Source: Methylomagnum ishizawai (lineage in GTDB: Bacteria > Pseudomonadota > Gammaproteobacteria > Methylococcales > Methylococcaceae). Taken from it: DNA of 64,000 bases. This document shows positions 8,291-16,794 of the stretch, one piece after another. The first letter of the stretch is position 1, and each line of letters begins with the position of its first letter. Below the pieces are notes generated by a model. That model was given only the letters and a program-made list of their open reading frames with translations. It did no database searches and was not told the origin of the DNA. Both the position numbers and the translations under genes were made by a program. The stretch is taken from the NCBI RefSeq assembly GCF_900155475.1, contig NZ_FXAM01000001.1, forward strand, positions 1,351,501 to 1,415,500, written 5' to 3'.

Positions 8291-8503
8291 CTATGAACTG
8301 CGGTCGAGCAACTCCCATTGCTGATGTTGCAATAGCCGATCCCGCTCGTTCGAACAATCCGCGCTAGGCATTGCCAAACAATCTTCGTATTCCCCTTCCA
8401 AGACAGCCTCATGATCGTATTTGGGCGGACTGGGTGTATAAGAGATGCAGCCCGTAATGATCAGGGTTATGGTCATGATGAGAGTGGCTATAAGCTTGTT
8501 CAT
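8291..8503 (-). CDS. Small predicted lipoprotein (70 aa), unknown function
   Basis: The N-terminus MNKLIATLIMTITLIITGC is a hydrophobic lipoprotein signal with a plausible lipobox (I-T-G-C), so the mature protein would start at Cys19 and be about 52 residues long. The mature part contains two further Cys (DCLAMPSADCSNERD) that could form a disulfide in the periplasm, and a charged, Gln-rich C-terminus. A purine-rich RBS (AAAGGAG) lies just upstream of the ATG. No family recognised. It is convergent with the terC-like gene. Confidence 0.65.
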   Translation of the reverse strand: MNKLIATLIMTITLIITGCISYTPSPPKYDHEAVLEGEYEDCLAMPSADCSNERDRLLQHQQWELLDRSS

Positions 8504-9024
8504 GGATGGACTCCTTTGATTTTGAATAATAAAAAGGTAGCCATTGTTAATCCCAAGGGAGTAACTCGTAAAACTTCGACAGCGTAGATCGAATTAAATT
8601 CCGTGGTCACTGCGGCGGCCATTTCCAGCTATGATGCGAGACGGCATTGATTGGAGCTATCCTGGAAAAAACCGCCAAACTTTCCGGGAAATTGTTGCCA
8701 AGCGCATTCAGCGCGAAAGACACACCCGTGTTCGACAGGATTTACCCGCTTTTTTCCGGGAGTCCGGTCTCCGGCCCCGGCCTATCGAAGACACATTCCA
8801 GGGCTTGACAAGCCCGGCTTTCCCCACTAAAGTTTCGACACGAAACAATAGTGGTCTGGGCTTTTGCCATCATCGTTCCCCGGTTTTTCTCGATGCCGCC
8901 CTGGATGCATATACGGCGCGGATAGATAGGGTATTGTCCAAAGGTTTTGACCCTACCGGAATCGGTATTTATGGCCTGGGGCTATTGTGGGCATGTCAAC
9001 AACCCAAAGAGAGAGGAAACAGCT
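8504..9024. other. Intergenic region without a convincing gene
   Basis: 520 bp between divergent small genes. A frame at 8631-9134 is open but has no family resemblance and runs out of phase through the following small membrane-protein gene, so it is not called. No structured RNA was recognised. The promoters for the flanking genes must lie here. Confidence 0.4.
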
Positions 9025-9201
9025 ATGAGCGCACAAATCGGCGAAGAGAAAGATTTGTTCTGGGGCTATGTGGCGCTGGTGACCACATTACTGGTGGTGG
9101 TGGTGGCGATGGTCAAGTTGAGCGAGAACGATAAATACGATCCCATCCGCCAGCAACAGGCGGAAGAGGCCGCGCAGATGAATATCCGCGTCATCCATTG
9201 A
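9025..9201 (+). CDS. Small single-pass membrane protein (58 aa)
   Basis: MSAQIGEEKDLFWGYVALVTTLLVVVVAMVKLSENDKY...: a short cytoplasmic N-terminus, one transmembrane helix (about residues 13-31) and a charged C-terminal tail. The ATG at 9025 is preceded by GAGAGGAAACAGCT, a good ribosome binding site, which is why this start is chosen over the longer open frame from 8947. The next gene starts 16 bp downstream with its own GGAGGG site, so the two are probably co-transcribed. Function unknown. Confidence 0.6.
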   Translation: MSAQIGEEKDLFWGYVALVTTLLVVVVAMVKLSENDKYDPIRQQQAEEAAQMNIRVIH

Positions 9202-9217
9202 TCGGGAGGGCTGGACG

Positions 9218-9586
9218 ATGAATATCACGATAAAATCCGGTTTGGCCCTGGCGGCGGTGCTGGTCGCATACTGCGGCAGCGCCCCGGCCTCGGAATATAT
9301 CTACCGCGACCTATTGGGCAATACCTTGGCCTCGCGGCAATGCGCGGCCAAATCCGACGCCGAACAGCGGGCCAGCGATGCCTATACTATCGGTAAGTTC
9401 GCCAAGCGTTTCTGCGAAACCCAGGGCTATGGCTGGTATGTATCGGAACAGAAAGCACCGGGCAGGCTGGTTTGCGAACCCTGCGCCGGGGCCGACACGG
9501 GATATCGCTGCCATGTGGAGGATGTCGAGGTATCTTGCAAGCGGCTCAAACCCGGCTCGGCGGGGTTGATTCCCGGTAAAAGCTAG
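9218..9586 (+). CDS. Secreted cysteine-rich small protein, unknown function
   Basis: A 122-residue protein with a Sec signal peptide (hydrophobic residues 6-19, GSAPAS cleavage region near residue 25). The mature domain holds seven Cys, several spaced as pairs (CETQGY; CEPCAG; CHVEDVEVSC), likely forming disulfides in the periplasm. Motifs such as LGNTLASRQCAAKSDAEQRA and FCETQGYGWYVSEQ do not match a family I know. It follows the 58-residue membrane protein by 16 bp, with GGAGGG upstream of the ATG. Probably a two-gene unit for an envelope function. Confidence 0.6.
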   Translation: MNITIKSGLALAAVLVAYCGSAPASEYIYRDLLGNTLASRQCAAKSDAEQRASDAYTIGKFAKRFCETQGYGWYVSEQKAPGRLVCEPCAGADTGYRCHVEDVEVSCKRLKPGSAGLIPGKS

Positions 9587-9621
9587 GGCATTCCAGTTTA
9601 GGCTTACCCCTCGGCCGTAGA

Positions 9622-9725
9622 GTGGGCATGTGCTCATGCCCACCATTTTTAGGTTATCCAAGTGGGCACGGAATACCTGCCCGCCTTTCCCCCGAAGTCG
9701 CGGCGGGCCGGGAATACCGGCCCAC
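9622..9725. repeat. Array of three related stem-loop modules (dispersed repeat, copy A)
   Basis: Three consecutive imperfect palindromes, about 22 bp each. GTGGGCATG/CATGCCCAC lies around TGCT (9622-9643), GTGGGCACGG/CCTGCCCGC around AATA (9662-9684), and GCGGGCCGG/CCGGCCCAC around AATA (9703-9725). A second copy with two modules occurs at 24745-24806. It lies at the 3' end of mfd and the convergent secreted-protein gene. Resembles a REP/BIME-like element; no mobilising gene is adjacent. Confidence 0.6.
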
Positions 9726-9731
9726 CCCACG

Positions 9732-12700
9732 CTATCCCGCCAATTCCCCTACCAATTTCTCCACGAACCCAAGTTTCGCCTCCGGTCCGTCGAAGCTGGC
9801 CGTGAAACGCAGCTTGTCCGGCCCGTCCAGCTTGTAGACCTTGGGCTGGGTTTGGATCAAGCGGATCACCTGGATCGGATCGATGGACGGATTGGGATGG
9901 AACAAAATCCGCCCGCCGCCCGGCCCCGCCTCGATCTTGCGGATACCCAGCTTCTCCGCCTTGAGCTTGAGCGCGGTGATGGCGAACAGCACCTTGGTCT
10001 GCGGCGGCAACAGGCCGAAACGGTCGATCATCTCCACTTGCAGCGCCCTTAAACCTTCGTCGTCGCGGGCGTTGGCGATGCGCTTGTACAGCACCAAGCG
10101 GGTGTGGGCGTCCCACAGGTAATCGTCGGGGATCAGGGCCGGGGCTTGCAGATCGATCTCGGGGCCGGCTTCGTGCGGGAGCAGGTCGAGGTCGGGTTGC
10201 CGCCCGGATTGGAGTGCTTCCACCGCCCGTTCTAGCATTTCCGTATACATCGTCAGGCCGATTTCCTGGATTTGGCCGCTCTGTTCGTCGCCCAGCAATT
10301 CGCCCGCGCCGCGGATTTCCAAATCGTGCGAGGACAGCATGAAACCCGCGCCCAGTTCGCCGCTGGCCTCGATGGCTTCCAGGCGCTTGATGGCGTCGGC
10401 GGTCATCAGGCTCTTGGGCGGCACCATCAGATAGGCATAGGCCCGGTGGTGCGAGCGCCCGACCCGGCCCCGGATTTGGTGCAATTGCGCCAGGCCCAGC
10501 ATATCGGCGCGGTTGATGACGATGGTGTTGGCGCTGGGCACGTCGATGCCACTCTCGATGATGGTGGTGCAGATCAGCACGTTGAAGCGCTGGTGGTAGA
10601 AGTCCAGCATGATGTTTTCCAGTTCCCGCTCCGGCATCTGGCCGTGGGCGGTACGGATGCGGGCCAAGGGCACCAGCTTCGCCAATTCCCGCGCCATCTT
10701 GTCCATGGTCTCGATCTTGTTGTGGAGGAAATAGGCCTGCCCGCCGCGCTTGATTTCGCGCAACAGGGCTTCCTGTACCAAGGCGTCGTCCCATTCGCTG
10801 ACGAAGGTCTTGATGGCGTGGCGGTTGGGCGGCGGGGTGGCGATGATGGAAATATCCCGAAGTCCCGACATGGCGAGGTTCAAGGTGCGCGGGATCGGGG
10901 TCGCGGTCAGGGCCAGGAAATCCACCTCGCTCCTCAGCTTCTTGAAATGCTCCTTCTGGGTCACGCCGAAACGGTGTTCCTCGTCCACGACCACCAGCCC
11001 CAAATCCTTGAACTTCACATCCTTCTGCAACACCTTGTGGGTGCCGATGAGGATATCGAGCTTGCCTTCGGCCAATTCCTTCAACGCTTGCTCCTGCTGC
11101 TTCTTGCCGACGAAGCGCGACACGGTCTCGACCCGGATCGGCCAATCGGCGAAGCGGTCGCGGAAGTTCTGATAATGCTGCTGGGCCAGGAGGGTGGTGG
11201 GCACCAGCACCGCCACCTGCTTGCCGTTCTGCACCGCCACGAAGGCGGCCCGCATCGCCACCTCGGTCTTGCCGAATCCCACATCGCCGCACACCACCCG
11301 GTCCATGGGCCGGGGCGAGGCCATGTCGCCCAGGCAATCGAGGATGGCGCTTTCCTGGTCCGGGGTTTCCTCGAACGGGAAGGCGGCGGCGAAGGCCAGA
11401 TATTCCTCGGTCTGGGTTTGATGGCCGAAGCCGAGCCGGGCGGCGCGTTTGGCGTGGATATCGAGCAATTCCGCCGCCACGTCGCGCACCCGTTCCAGAG
11501 CTTTGCGGCGGGCTTTGCGCCATTGTTCGCCGCCGAGCTTGTGGAGGGGGGCCGCGTCCGGGTCGGCCCCGCTGTAGCGGCCGATCAAATGCAGCGAGGA
11601 CACCGGCACGTAGAGCTTGTCGCCGCCCGCGTATTCCAGGGCCAGGAATTCGGTGTCGATGCCGCCCACGGTGAGCTTGGCCAGTCCCAGGTAGCGGCCC
11701 ACGCCGTGGTCCTGATGCACGACCGGGGAGCCGACATCCAGTTCTTCCAGGTTGCGGAGGAGTTGGTCGAGCTTATGGCCCCCGGCGCGGCGGCGGCGGC
11801 GGCGCTGCTGGACTTTCTCGCCGGACAGCTGGGTTTCGGTGACGATGGCGAGTGGTGGTTCCGCCAGCCATAGCCCGTGGTCCATCGGCGCGATGACCAG
11901 GCACGGGCCTTCGGGCCGGTCGAGGAACTCCCGCCAGCTTTCCACCACCTTGGGCCGCAGCCCGGCCTTGCCGAGTTGTTCCAGCAAAGCCTCGCGGTGG
12001 CCGGCGGTCTCGGCCACGAACAAGACCCGGCCTTGCAGTTCGGCGATGAAGGCGGAAAGGGCGGCGGCGGGTTGTTTTTGCTTGGGATCGAGGGCGAGCG
12101 GGGGCAGCGGCTTGCAGGTGTAGACCGTGCCTTCAGCGCTCGAATCCGCCGGGTCGATTTCGATTCGGGGATAGGCCGAGAGCCGTTGTTCCAGCGTTTC
12201 GGGGTCCAGGAACAGCGTCGCGGGTAGCAGCGGCGGCTTGTCGATATGGCCGGAACGCTGGCGGTAACGGGCTTCGGTTTCGGCATGGAAGGCGTTGGCG
12301 GCGGCCCGCGCCGCCCCGCGCAGCACCACCACCGCGCCCTTGGGCAGGTAATCGAACAGGGTTTCCGTGGTATCCACGAACAGCGGCAGGTAATACTCGA
12401 TCCCGCCCGGCGCGATGCCCTTGCTGACCTCCAGATACAGCGGATTATTGGAAGCCGCCTCCGGGAAATGGACCCGGAACGCCTTCCTGAAGCGCTTGAT
12501 GGCGTCTTCGTCGAATGGGAATTCCCGCGCCGGGAATAGGTTGATCTCGCCGACCTTCTGCGCCGAGCGTTGGCTTTCGACATCGAAGGTGCGGATCGAT
12601 TCTACTTCCTCGTCGAACAGTTCGATGCGGTAGGGCACTGCGCTCCCCATCGGGAACAGGTCGAGGATGGCCCCGCGTACCGCGAATTCCCCATGTTGCA

Positions 12701-13199
12701 ACACCTGCGACACGCATTGATAGCCGACGCTTTCCAGGCGTTGGCGGGTTTCTTCCAGGCTCAGGCGGTGGCCCGGTTTCAGGACGAAGGTATTGCCCAG
12801 GACGTGGCTGCGCGGCGTCAAGCGTTGCATCAGCGTCGCCACGGGAGTGAGCAACACGCCCTGTCCGGCCCGCGCCAGTGCCGCCAGGGTCTTCAGCCGC
12901 TCCGACACGATCTCGGGCAGCGGCGAGAAAATATCGTAGGGCAGGGTTTCCCAATCCGGGAAGTGCAGCACCGGGGCCGCCCCGCCCAGGAAGAAGGCGA
13001 TCTCGTGTTCCAAGCGCACCGCCGTTTGGGTGTCCTCGGTGGCCACCAGGAACAGCCGCTTTTCCCGCAACACCGCCTGGGCCAAGGCCAGCGCGTCGGC
13101 ACAGCCCAAAAGGTTCCGCCAAAGGGCCGGGCCGCCCTCGCCCTGGGTGGAAGCTGGGGTCGTGGGAGTCAAAGGAGTGGTGGGGGAGGCTGGGGTCAT
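9732..13199 (-). CDS. mfd: Transcription-repair coupling factor
   Basis: An 1155-residue Mfd, close to the usual 1150. It has an N-terminal UvrB-like module (about residues 25-370, e.g. LPYDIFSPLPEIVSERL), the RNA polymerase interaction domain around residues 490-560 (GSPVVHQDHGVGRYLGL), and a RecG-like translocase with Walker A (CGDVGFGKTEVAMRAAF) and DEEH box (VVVDEEHRFGV). Motifs Va-VI follow (TTIIESGIDVPSANT, QIRGRVGRS), then the C-terminal TRCF domain. It displaces RNA polymerase stalled at template lesions and recruits UvrA. The N-terminal T/P-rich 20 residues look non-essential; the ATG at 13199 is the best start seen. Confidence 0.97.
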   Translation of the reverse strand: MTPASPTTPLTPTTPASTQGEGGPALWRNLLGCADALALAQAVLREKRLFLVATEDTQTAVRLEHEIAFFLGGAAPVLHFPDWETLPYDIFSPLPEIVSERLKTLAALARAGQGVLLTPVATLMQRLTPRSHVLGNTFVLKPGHRLSLEETRQRLESVGYQCVSQVLQHGEFAVRGAILDLFPMGSAVPYRIELFDEEVESIRTFDVESQRSAQKVGEINLFPAREFPFDEDAIKRFRKAFRVHFPEAASNNPLYLEVSKGIAPGGIEYYLPLFVDTTETLFDYLPKGAVVVLRGAARAAANAFHAETEARYRQRSGHIDKPPLLPATLFLDPETLEQRLSAYPRIEIDPADSSAEGTVYTCKPLPPLALDPKQKQPAAALSAFIAELQGRVLFVAETAGHREALLEQLGKAGLRPKVVESWREFLDRPEGPCLVIAPMDHGLWLAEPPLAIVTETQLSGEKVQQRRRRRRAGGHKLDQLLRNLEELDVGSPVVHQDHGVGRYLGLAKLTVGGIDTEFLALEYAGGDKLYVPVSSLHLIGRYSGADPDAAPLHKLGGEQWRKARRKALERVRDVAAELLDIHAKRAARLGFGHQTQTEEYLAFAAAFPFEETPDQESAILDCLGDMASPRPMDRVVCGDVGFGKTEVAMRAAFVAVQNGKQVAVLVPTTLLAQQHYQNFRDRFADWPIRVETVSRFVGKKQQEQALKELAEGKLDILIGTHKVLQKDVKFKDLGLVVVDEEHRFGVTQKEHFKKLRSEVDFLALTATPIPRTLNLAMSGLRDISIIATPPPNRHAIKTFVSEWDDALVQEALLREIKRGGQAYFLHNKIETMDKMARELAKLVPLARIRTAHGQMPERELENIMLDFYHQRFNVLICTTIIESGIDVPSANTIVINRADMLGLAQLHQIRGRVGRSHHRAYAYLMVPPKSLMTADAIKRLEAIEASGELGAGFMLSSHDLEIRGAGELLGDEQSGQIQEIGLTMYTEMLERAVEALQSGRQPDLDLLPHEAGPEIDLQAPALIPDDYLWDAHTRLVLYKRIANARDDEGLRALQVEMIDRFGLLPPQTKVLFAITALKLKAEKLGIRKIEAGPGGGRILFHPNPSIDPIQVIRLIQTQPKVYKLDGPDKLRFTASFDGPEAKLGFVEKLVGELAG

Positions 13200-13645
13200 G
13201 CTGGGAAATCCGTGCGGAGGCTATTCGGGAATCCGGGGATTATCGCCGGAAATGGCGGGAAAATCCTTCATGCGTGCGGGTCCAACCGGTAAGTTCGGAA
13301 TGAACAGGCATGCTGATAGTTTAAGCCAGGGGATTTGCCGGGGTGGGATTCCTTGTATTGCCGCTCCCGCCCGCAGGGATCGGCCACTATTATCGCCGCT
13401 TTGGCGGGAGCGGCCCGTGGGCCGCGCCGTCGGCGAATCCTGGGCCGCCGCCAGGGTGCTAGGGTGGGTGGTATGTCGGCACGGAAAGCTTGGGATTGCC
13501 CGGCGTAATGGGCGGCTTGCCAAGACCGGGCCTTGGGGAATGGCTACGGTCGGCCCCGCCATAAGGCATCGGCGCATTAAAAGCTAACCCTGGGAAAACT
13601 TGGAGGCCCCCACCAAGAATTGTTCTCATATGACAGAATTCATAA
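13200..13645. other. Intergenic region between divergent mfd and H-NS-like gene
   Basis: About 515 bp in total up to 13715. The first 400 bp are GC-rich and contain no credible gene; small frames here are unsupported. The last 100 bp switch to AT-rich sequence with promoter-like elements for the H-NS-type gene (see separate entry). Confidence 0.5.
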
Positions 13646-13678
13646 TATACTATGGACGTGTTAACTGAGATGGTTAAC
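13624..13678 (+). promoter_or_regulatory. Putative promoter and GTTAAC repeat upstream of H-NS-like gene
   Basis: TATACT (13646-13651) within an AT-rich stretch is a good -10 candidate. The -35 (TTCTCA, 13624-13629) is weak. Just downstream, two GTTAAC hexamers (13660-13665 and 13673-13678) are spaced 13 bp apart, each a palindrome, suggesting an operator, perhaps for autoregulation. Inference from sequence only. Confidence 0.4.
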
Positions 13679-13715
13679 ATGCCCCCAGTCCTAAATCCAA
13701 ACATAGAGGTTTCCC

Positions 13716-14039
13716 ATGAAGAGCAACTTTGCCGAGTTTTCCGAATCAGAGTTGGCCAGTATGATCGACAATGCCCAGAAAGCGCTGAGGGAGAAACACG
13801 ATAATAAACGCAAGGAAGTTGTTAACAAAATCAAAGAGTTGGCGACATCCATCGGTGTGAACGTGGATATCACCGAAATCACCAAGCCGGTGGGAAGAAA
13901 AGGTAGCAAGGTTCCGGTGAAATATCAGAATCCCCAGAACCTTTCCCAGAAGTGGACCGGGCGCGGCATGAAGCCCAAGTGGCTGCAAGCCCTGCTCGAA
14001 GAAGGCCGTGACATCAAGGAATTCGAACTCGGCGCTTGA
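13716..14039 (+). CDS. H-NS family nucleoid-associated protein
   Basis: A 107-residue protein with the two-part H-NS layout. The N-terminal oligomerisation coiled coil (SESELASMIDNAQKALREKHDNKRKEVVNKIKELA) is joined by a linker to the C-terminal DNA-binding domain KYQNPQNLSQKWTGRGMKPKWLQALLEEGRDIKEF. The W-[ST]-G-R-G-x-x-P-K-W signature is the AT-hook-like core that binds the minor groove of AT-rich DNA. It silences horizontally acquired AT-rich genes such as those at 4000-5500 in this window. This is the short form found in many beta- and gammaproteobacteria (also called histone-like H-NS/StpA-like). Followed by a strong intrinsic terminator. Confidence 0.9.
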   Translation: MKSNFAEFSESELASMIDNAQKALREKHDNKRKEVVNKIKELATSIGVNVDITEITKPVGRKGSKVPVKYQNPQNLSQKWTGRGMKPKWLQALLEEGRDIKEFELGA

Positions 14040-14050
14040 ACCGACGAATC

Positions 14051-14087
14051 CACGTCCCCCGGCGGAATGCCGGGGGACGTTTTTTTA
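14051..14087 (+). terminator. Intrinsic terminator after H-NS-like gene
   Basis: ACGTCCCCCGGC/GCCGGGGGACGT stem around a short GGAAT loop, followed by a run of seven T. A textbook rho-independent terminator 12 bp after the stop codon. Confidence 0.93.
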
Positions 14088-14376
14088 TGCCCGGAGGTTT
14101 TGGACGGCGGCTATCGGTGGATGGTCGGTATGGACATTGACGCGGGGAGGAAATTCCCGTGCCCGGAGAATAACCCCACTATTGGGCCTTGGCTCAAAAC
14201 GCCCGATTCCCTTGTCGTAGGGGATCAATACCCCCAATTCCGGCCCAGGGTCCGGTTCTTATCGGCACGTTAAAAACGCTTGGCCAAGCACAATAAGCCG
14301 GGCGGCCCATGGGCCGGATCGAGGGCGATATTGGGGTATCCGCCGGGAACGCGCCTCCACGGGCCGATGCCGAGGA

Positions 14377-15267
14377 TCAATCCAGGAAGCGCCGGGTCAG
14401 GCCGCCGTATTCGTCGATCCGGCGGTCGCGCAGGAAGGGCCAGATGCGCCGCACTTCCTCGGAGCGGTGGCGATCAATATCCACGATCAGCACCCGGCTT
14501 TCCTGGGCGTCGGCCCGGCACAGGAATTCGCCCTGCGGACCCACCGCGAAGCTATTGCCCCAGAATTGGATGCCGGGGCTGTGCCCGCTGGGGTCGGCTT
14601 CGTGGCCGATGCGGTTGCAGGCCACCACCGGCAGGCCGTTGGCGACCGCGTGGCCGCGCTGCACCGTGACCCAGGCTTCCAACTGGCGCTGGCGCTCGGC
14701 CTCGGGGTCGTCCGGGTTCCAGCCGATGGCGGTGGGGTAGAGCAGGAGGTCGGCCCCAGCCAGGGCCATCAGCCGCGCCGCTTCCGGGTACCACTGGTCC
14801 CAGCACACCAGGACGCCCAATTTGCCCACCGAGGTGCGGATCGGCGCGAAGCCCAGGTCGCCGGGAGTGAAATAGAACTTTTCGTAATAGCCCGGATCGT
14901 CCGGGATGTGCATCTTGCGGTATTTGCCAATCAGCGAGCCATCGCGTTCCAGCACCACGGCGGTGTTGTGGTAGAGGCCGGGGGCGCGTTTCTCGAACAG
15001 CGAGGCGACGATGACCACGCCGAGTTCCTGGGCCAGCGCGGCCAGGCTGCCGGTGGTGGGACCGGGGATGGACTCGGCCAGATCGAAGCGGACGCAATCC
15101 TCGGTTTGGCAGAAATAAGGACCGAGGTGTAATTCTGGCAGCAATACCAGTTCCGCGCCCTGCGCGGCGGCCTCGCGGATACCTTGGAAGGAGATTGCCA
15201 GGTTGCGGGCGGGGTCCGCATCGCCACAGGTTTGTTGGACGAATCCCAGTTTGAGCGTGGGGTGCAT
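14377..15267 (-). CDS. aguB: N-carbamoylputrescine amidase (nitrilase superfamily)
   Basis: A 296-residue carbon-nitrogen hydrolase. The catalytic triad is visible: Glu in LVLLPELHLG, Lys in GKYRKMHIPDD, and Cys in LGVLVCWDQWYPEAAR. Sequence such as HLGPYFCQTED, YYEKFYFTPGD and NRIGHE is diagnostic for the AguB branch, which hydrolyses N-carbamoylputrescine to putrescine, CO2 and NH3 in the cytoplasm. aguA lies 21 bp upstream on the same strand, so the pair forms an agmatine-to-putrescine operon, an alternative to agmatinase (SpeB). Confidence 0.93.
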   Translation of the reverse strand: MHPTLKLGFVQQTCGDADPARNLAISFQGIREAAAQGAELVLLPELHLGPYFCQTEDCVRFDLAESIPGPTTGSLAALAQELGVVIVASLFEKRAPGLYHNTAVVLERDGSLIGKYRKMHIPDDPGYYEKFYFTPGDLGFAPIRTSVGKLGVLVCWDQWYPEAARLMALAGADLLLYPTAIGWNPDDPEAERQRQLEAWVTVQRGHAVANGLPVVACNRIGHEADPSGHSPGIQFWGNSFAVGPQGEFLCRADAQESRVLIVDIDRHRSEEVRRIWPFLRDRRIDEYGGLTRRFLD

Positions 15268-15288
15268 GGCTTGGGGAATCCTCGGGGG

Positions 15289-16317
15289 CTAAAGCGGGAA
15301 TTGCATGGTCATGCAATGCAGACTGCCGTATTGACGAATCAAGGGTACACAATCGATGCCGACCACCTCCCGGCCTGGGAAACAACCGGCCAGCCGTTCC
15401 AGCGCGATGGCGTCGGCGGGATCGTTATAGGTGGGCACCAGGACCGCGCCATTGATAATCAGGAAATTGGCATAGGTGGCGGGTAGGCGGTCGCCCGCCT
15501 CGCTATGGATCGGTTGGGGTATGGGCAGTGGCACTAGGCGGTAGGCCGTCCCGGAATACGTGGTGAAAGTCGCGAGTTGCGCCGCCATCCTTTGGAACTC
15601 GGGATATAAGGGGTCTTCCGGGTTTTCGACGGCGGTATAGGCGAGGGTATCGGGCGTGCAGAACCGGGCCAGGGTGTCGATATGGGCGTCGGTGTCATCG
15701 CCTTCGGCGTGGCCGTGTTCCAGCCATAACACTCTTTCCGCGCCGAGATATTCCCGCAGCCGGGCTTCGATTCGGGCTTGATCGAGGGAGGGATTGCGGT
15801 TGGGGTTCAACAAGCAGCGGGTGGTGGTTAACACGGTGCCCAGCCCGTCGGATTCGACGCTGCCGCCTTCCAGCACGAAATCCACACCGGCCAGGGGTAT
15901 ATCGCCCAGCAATCCCGTGGCATAAAGGTTCCGCGCCAAGGCCGCGTCGGCACCATGTCCGTATTTACCGCCCCAGCCGTTGAAGCGGAAATCCAGGAGT
16001 TTCCGTCCGCCTTCCGGGGTCGCGACCGAGAGCGGCGCGGTATCCCGTACCCATACATCTTCATAGGGCAGTATCGCGTAGTGGACCCGCCCGGTATCGA
16101 CGCCCCGCCCGGCCAGCATCGCGGCGATCCGGGCGCGGTGGGCCGCGTCGCAGCAGGCGACGATCAAGGTTTCCCGCCGGGCGATTTCCGCGCCGATATG
16201 GGTGTAGGTTTGTTCCACGGCGGCTAACCAGGGTTGGAAGTCGCTTTCCGGGTAGGGCCAGGCGATGAGGGTGGCCGTTTGTTCGGCCCATTCGGGGATC
16301 AGGGTGGCGGTGGACAT
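15289..16317 (-). CDS. aguA: Agmatine deiminase
   Basis: A 342-residue member of the porphyromonas-type peptidylarginine deiminase family. It begins MSTATLIPEWAEQTATLIAWPY, with Trp/Pro residues typical of substrate-binding loops. It contains WVRDTAPL, the central GGSVESDGLGTVLTT, the LEHGHAEGDDTDAHIDTLARF His/Asp region and the C-terminal nucleophile Cys in GSLHCMTMQFP. It converts agmatine to N-carbamoylputrescine and NH3. The open frame extends to 16395, but this ATG matches the family start. Overlaps no other gene; aguB follows 21 bp downstream. Confidence 0.94.
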   Translation of the reverse strand: MSTATLIPEWAEQTATLIAWPYPESDFQPWLAAVEQTYTHIGAEIARRETLIVACCDAAHRARIAAMLAGRGVDTGRVHYAILPYEDVWVRDTAPLSVATPEGGRKLLDFRFNGWGGKYGHGADAALARNLYATGLLGDIPLAGVDFVLEGGSVESDGLGTVLTTTRCLLNPNRNPSLDQARIEARLREYLGAERVLWLEHGHAEGDDTDAHIDTLARFCTPDTLAYTAVENPEDPLYPEFQRMAAQLATFTTYSGTAYRLVPLPIPQPIHSEAGDRLPATYANFLIINGAVLVPTYNDPADAIALERLAGCFPGREVVGIDCVPLIRQYGSLHCMTMQFPL

Positions 16318-16480
16318 GGGGTTCACGGGAGCTGTTTTTCTCTGGGTAATCGCTAATTTCGATATTCTATCGTAAAACCGGTATGCCATCGACATAGTGG
16401 CTTTTCAGATCGCCGCGCTTGTCCGTGCGGGCGGCGCGGAATGGACCGGAGCCGGGTGCCGCCGTCCGGGGGTGGGACGC

Positions 16481-16744
16481 TCAGAAATAGCGGGAATAGG
16501 GTTTTTGATGCGGGCGCGGCGGGGCGTTCCTGAGCGCTTTCCCCAACAGGTAAACGCTGAGGCTGAGCAGGGTCGCCAAGCCGCCGAATCCGCCATAGAG
16601 GATCAAGTCCCGGCCACCCTCCCGGCCCAGGGTGCCGATGAACCCGACCAGGGAGATGCCGATAAAGCCCAGGCTGACCAAACCGCAATAAAGGGTGGCC
16701 ATCGCGCCCAAGGCCATGAGGATCAGGCCCAGGAAATTCTTCAT
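16481..16744 (-). CDS. Small membrane protein (87 aa), unknown function
   Basis: MKNFLGLILMALGAMATLYCGLVSLGFIGISLVGFIGTLGREGG... with two to three hydrophobic segments (residues about 3-36 and 50-67), ending in a basic, Pro-rich tail. It is called as a separate gene because its ATG lies about 50 bp after the chorismate mutase stop on the same strand. A long open frame running upstream of it is only the high-GC shadow of the neighbouring gene. No family recognised. Confidence 0.55.
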   Translation of the reverse strand: MKNFLGLILMALGAMATLYCGLVSLGFIGISLVGFIGTLGREGGRDLILYGGFGGLATLLSLSVYLLGKALRNAPPRPHQKPYSRYF

Positions 16745-16794
16745 CGGATCGCGCCCTCCTCGACTGGTGTTGGCGCTGCCAGGAGGCTGCCGCC

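Noticed and set aside
8631-9134. Open frame of 167 codons
   Set aside because: No RBS-supported start, no family features, and it runs out of phase through the 58-aa membrane-protein gene, which has a better ribosome site.
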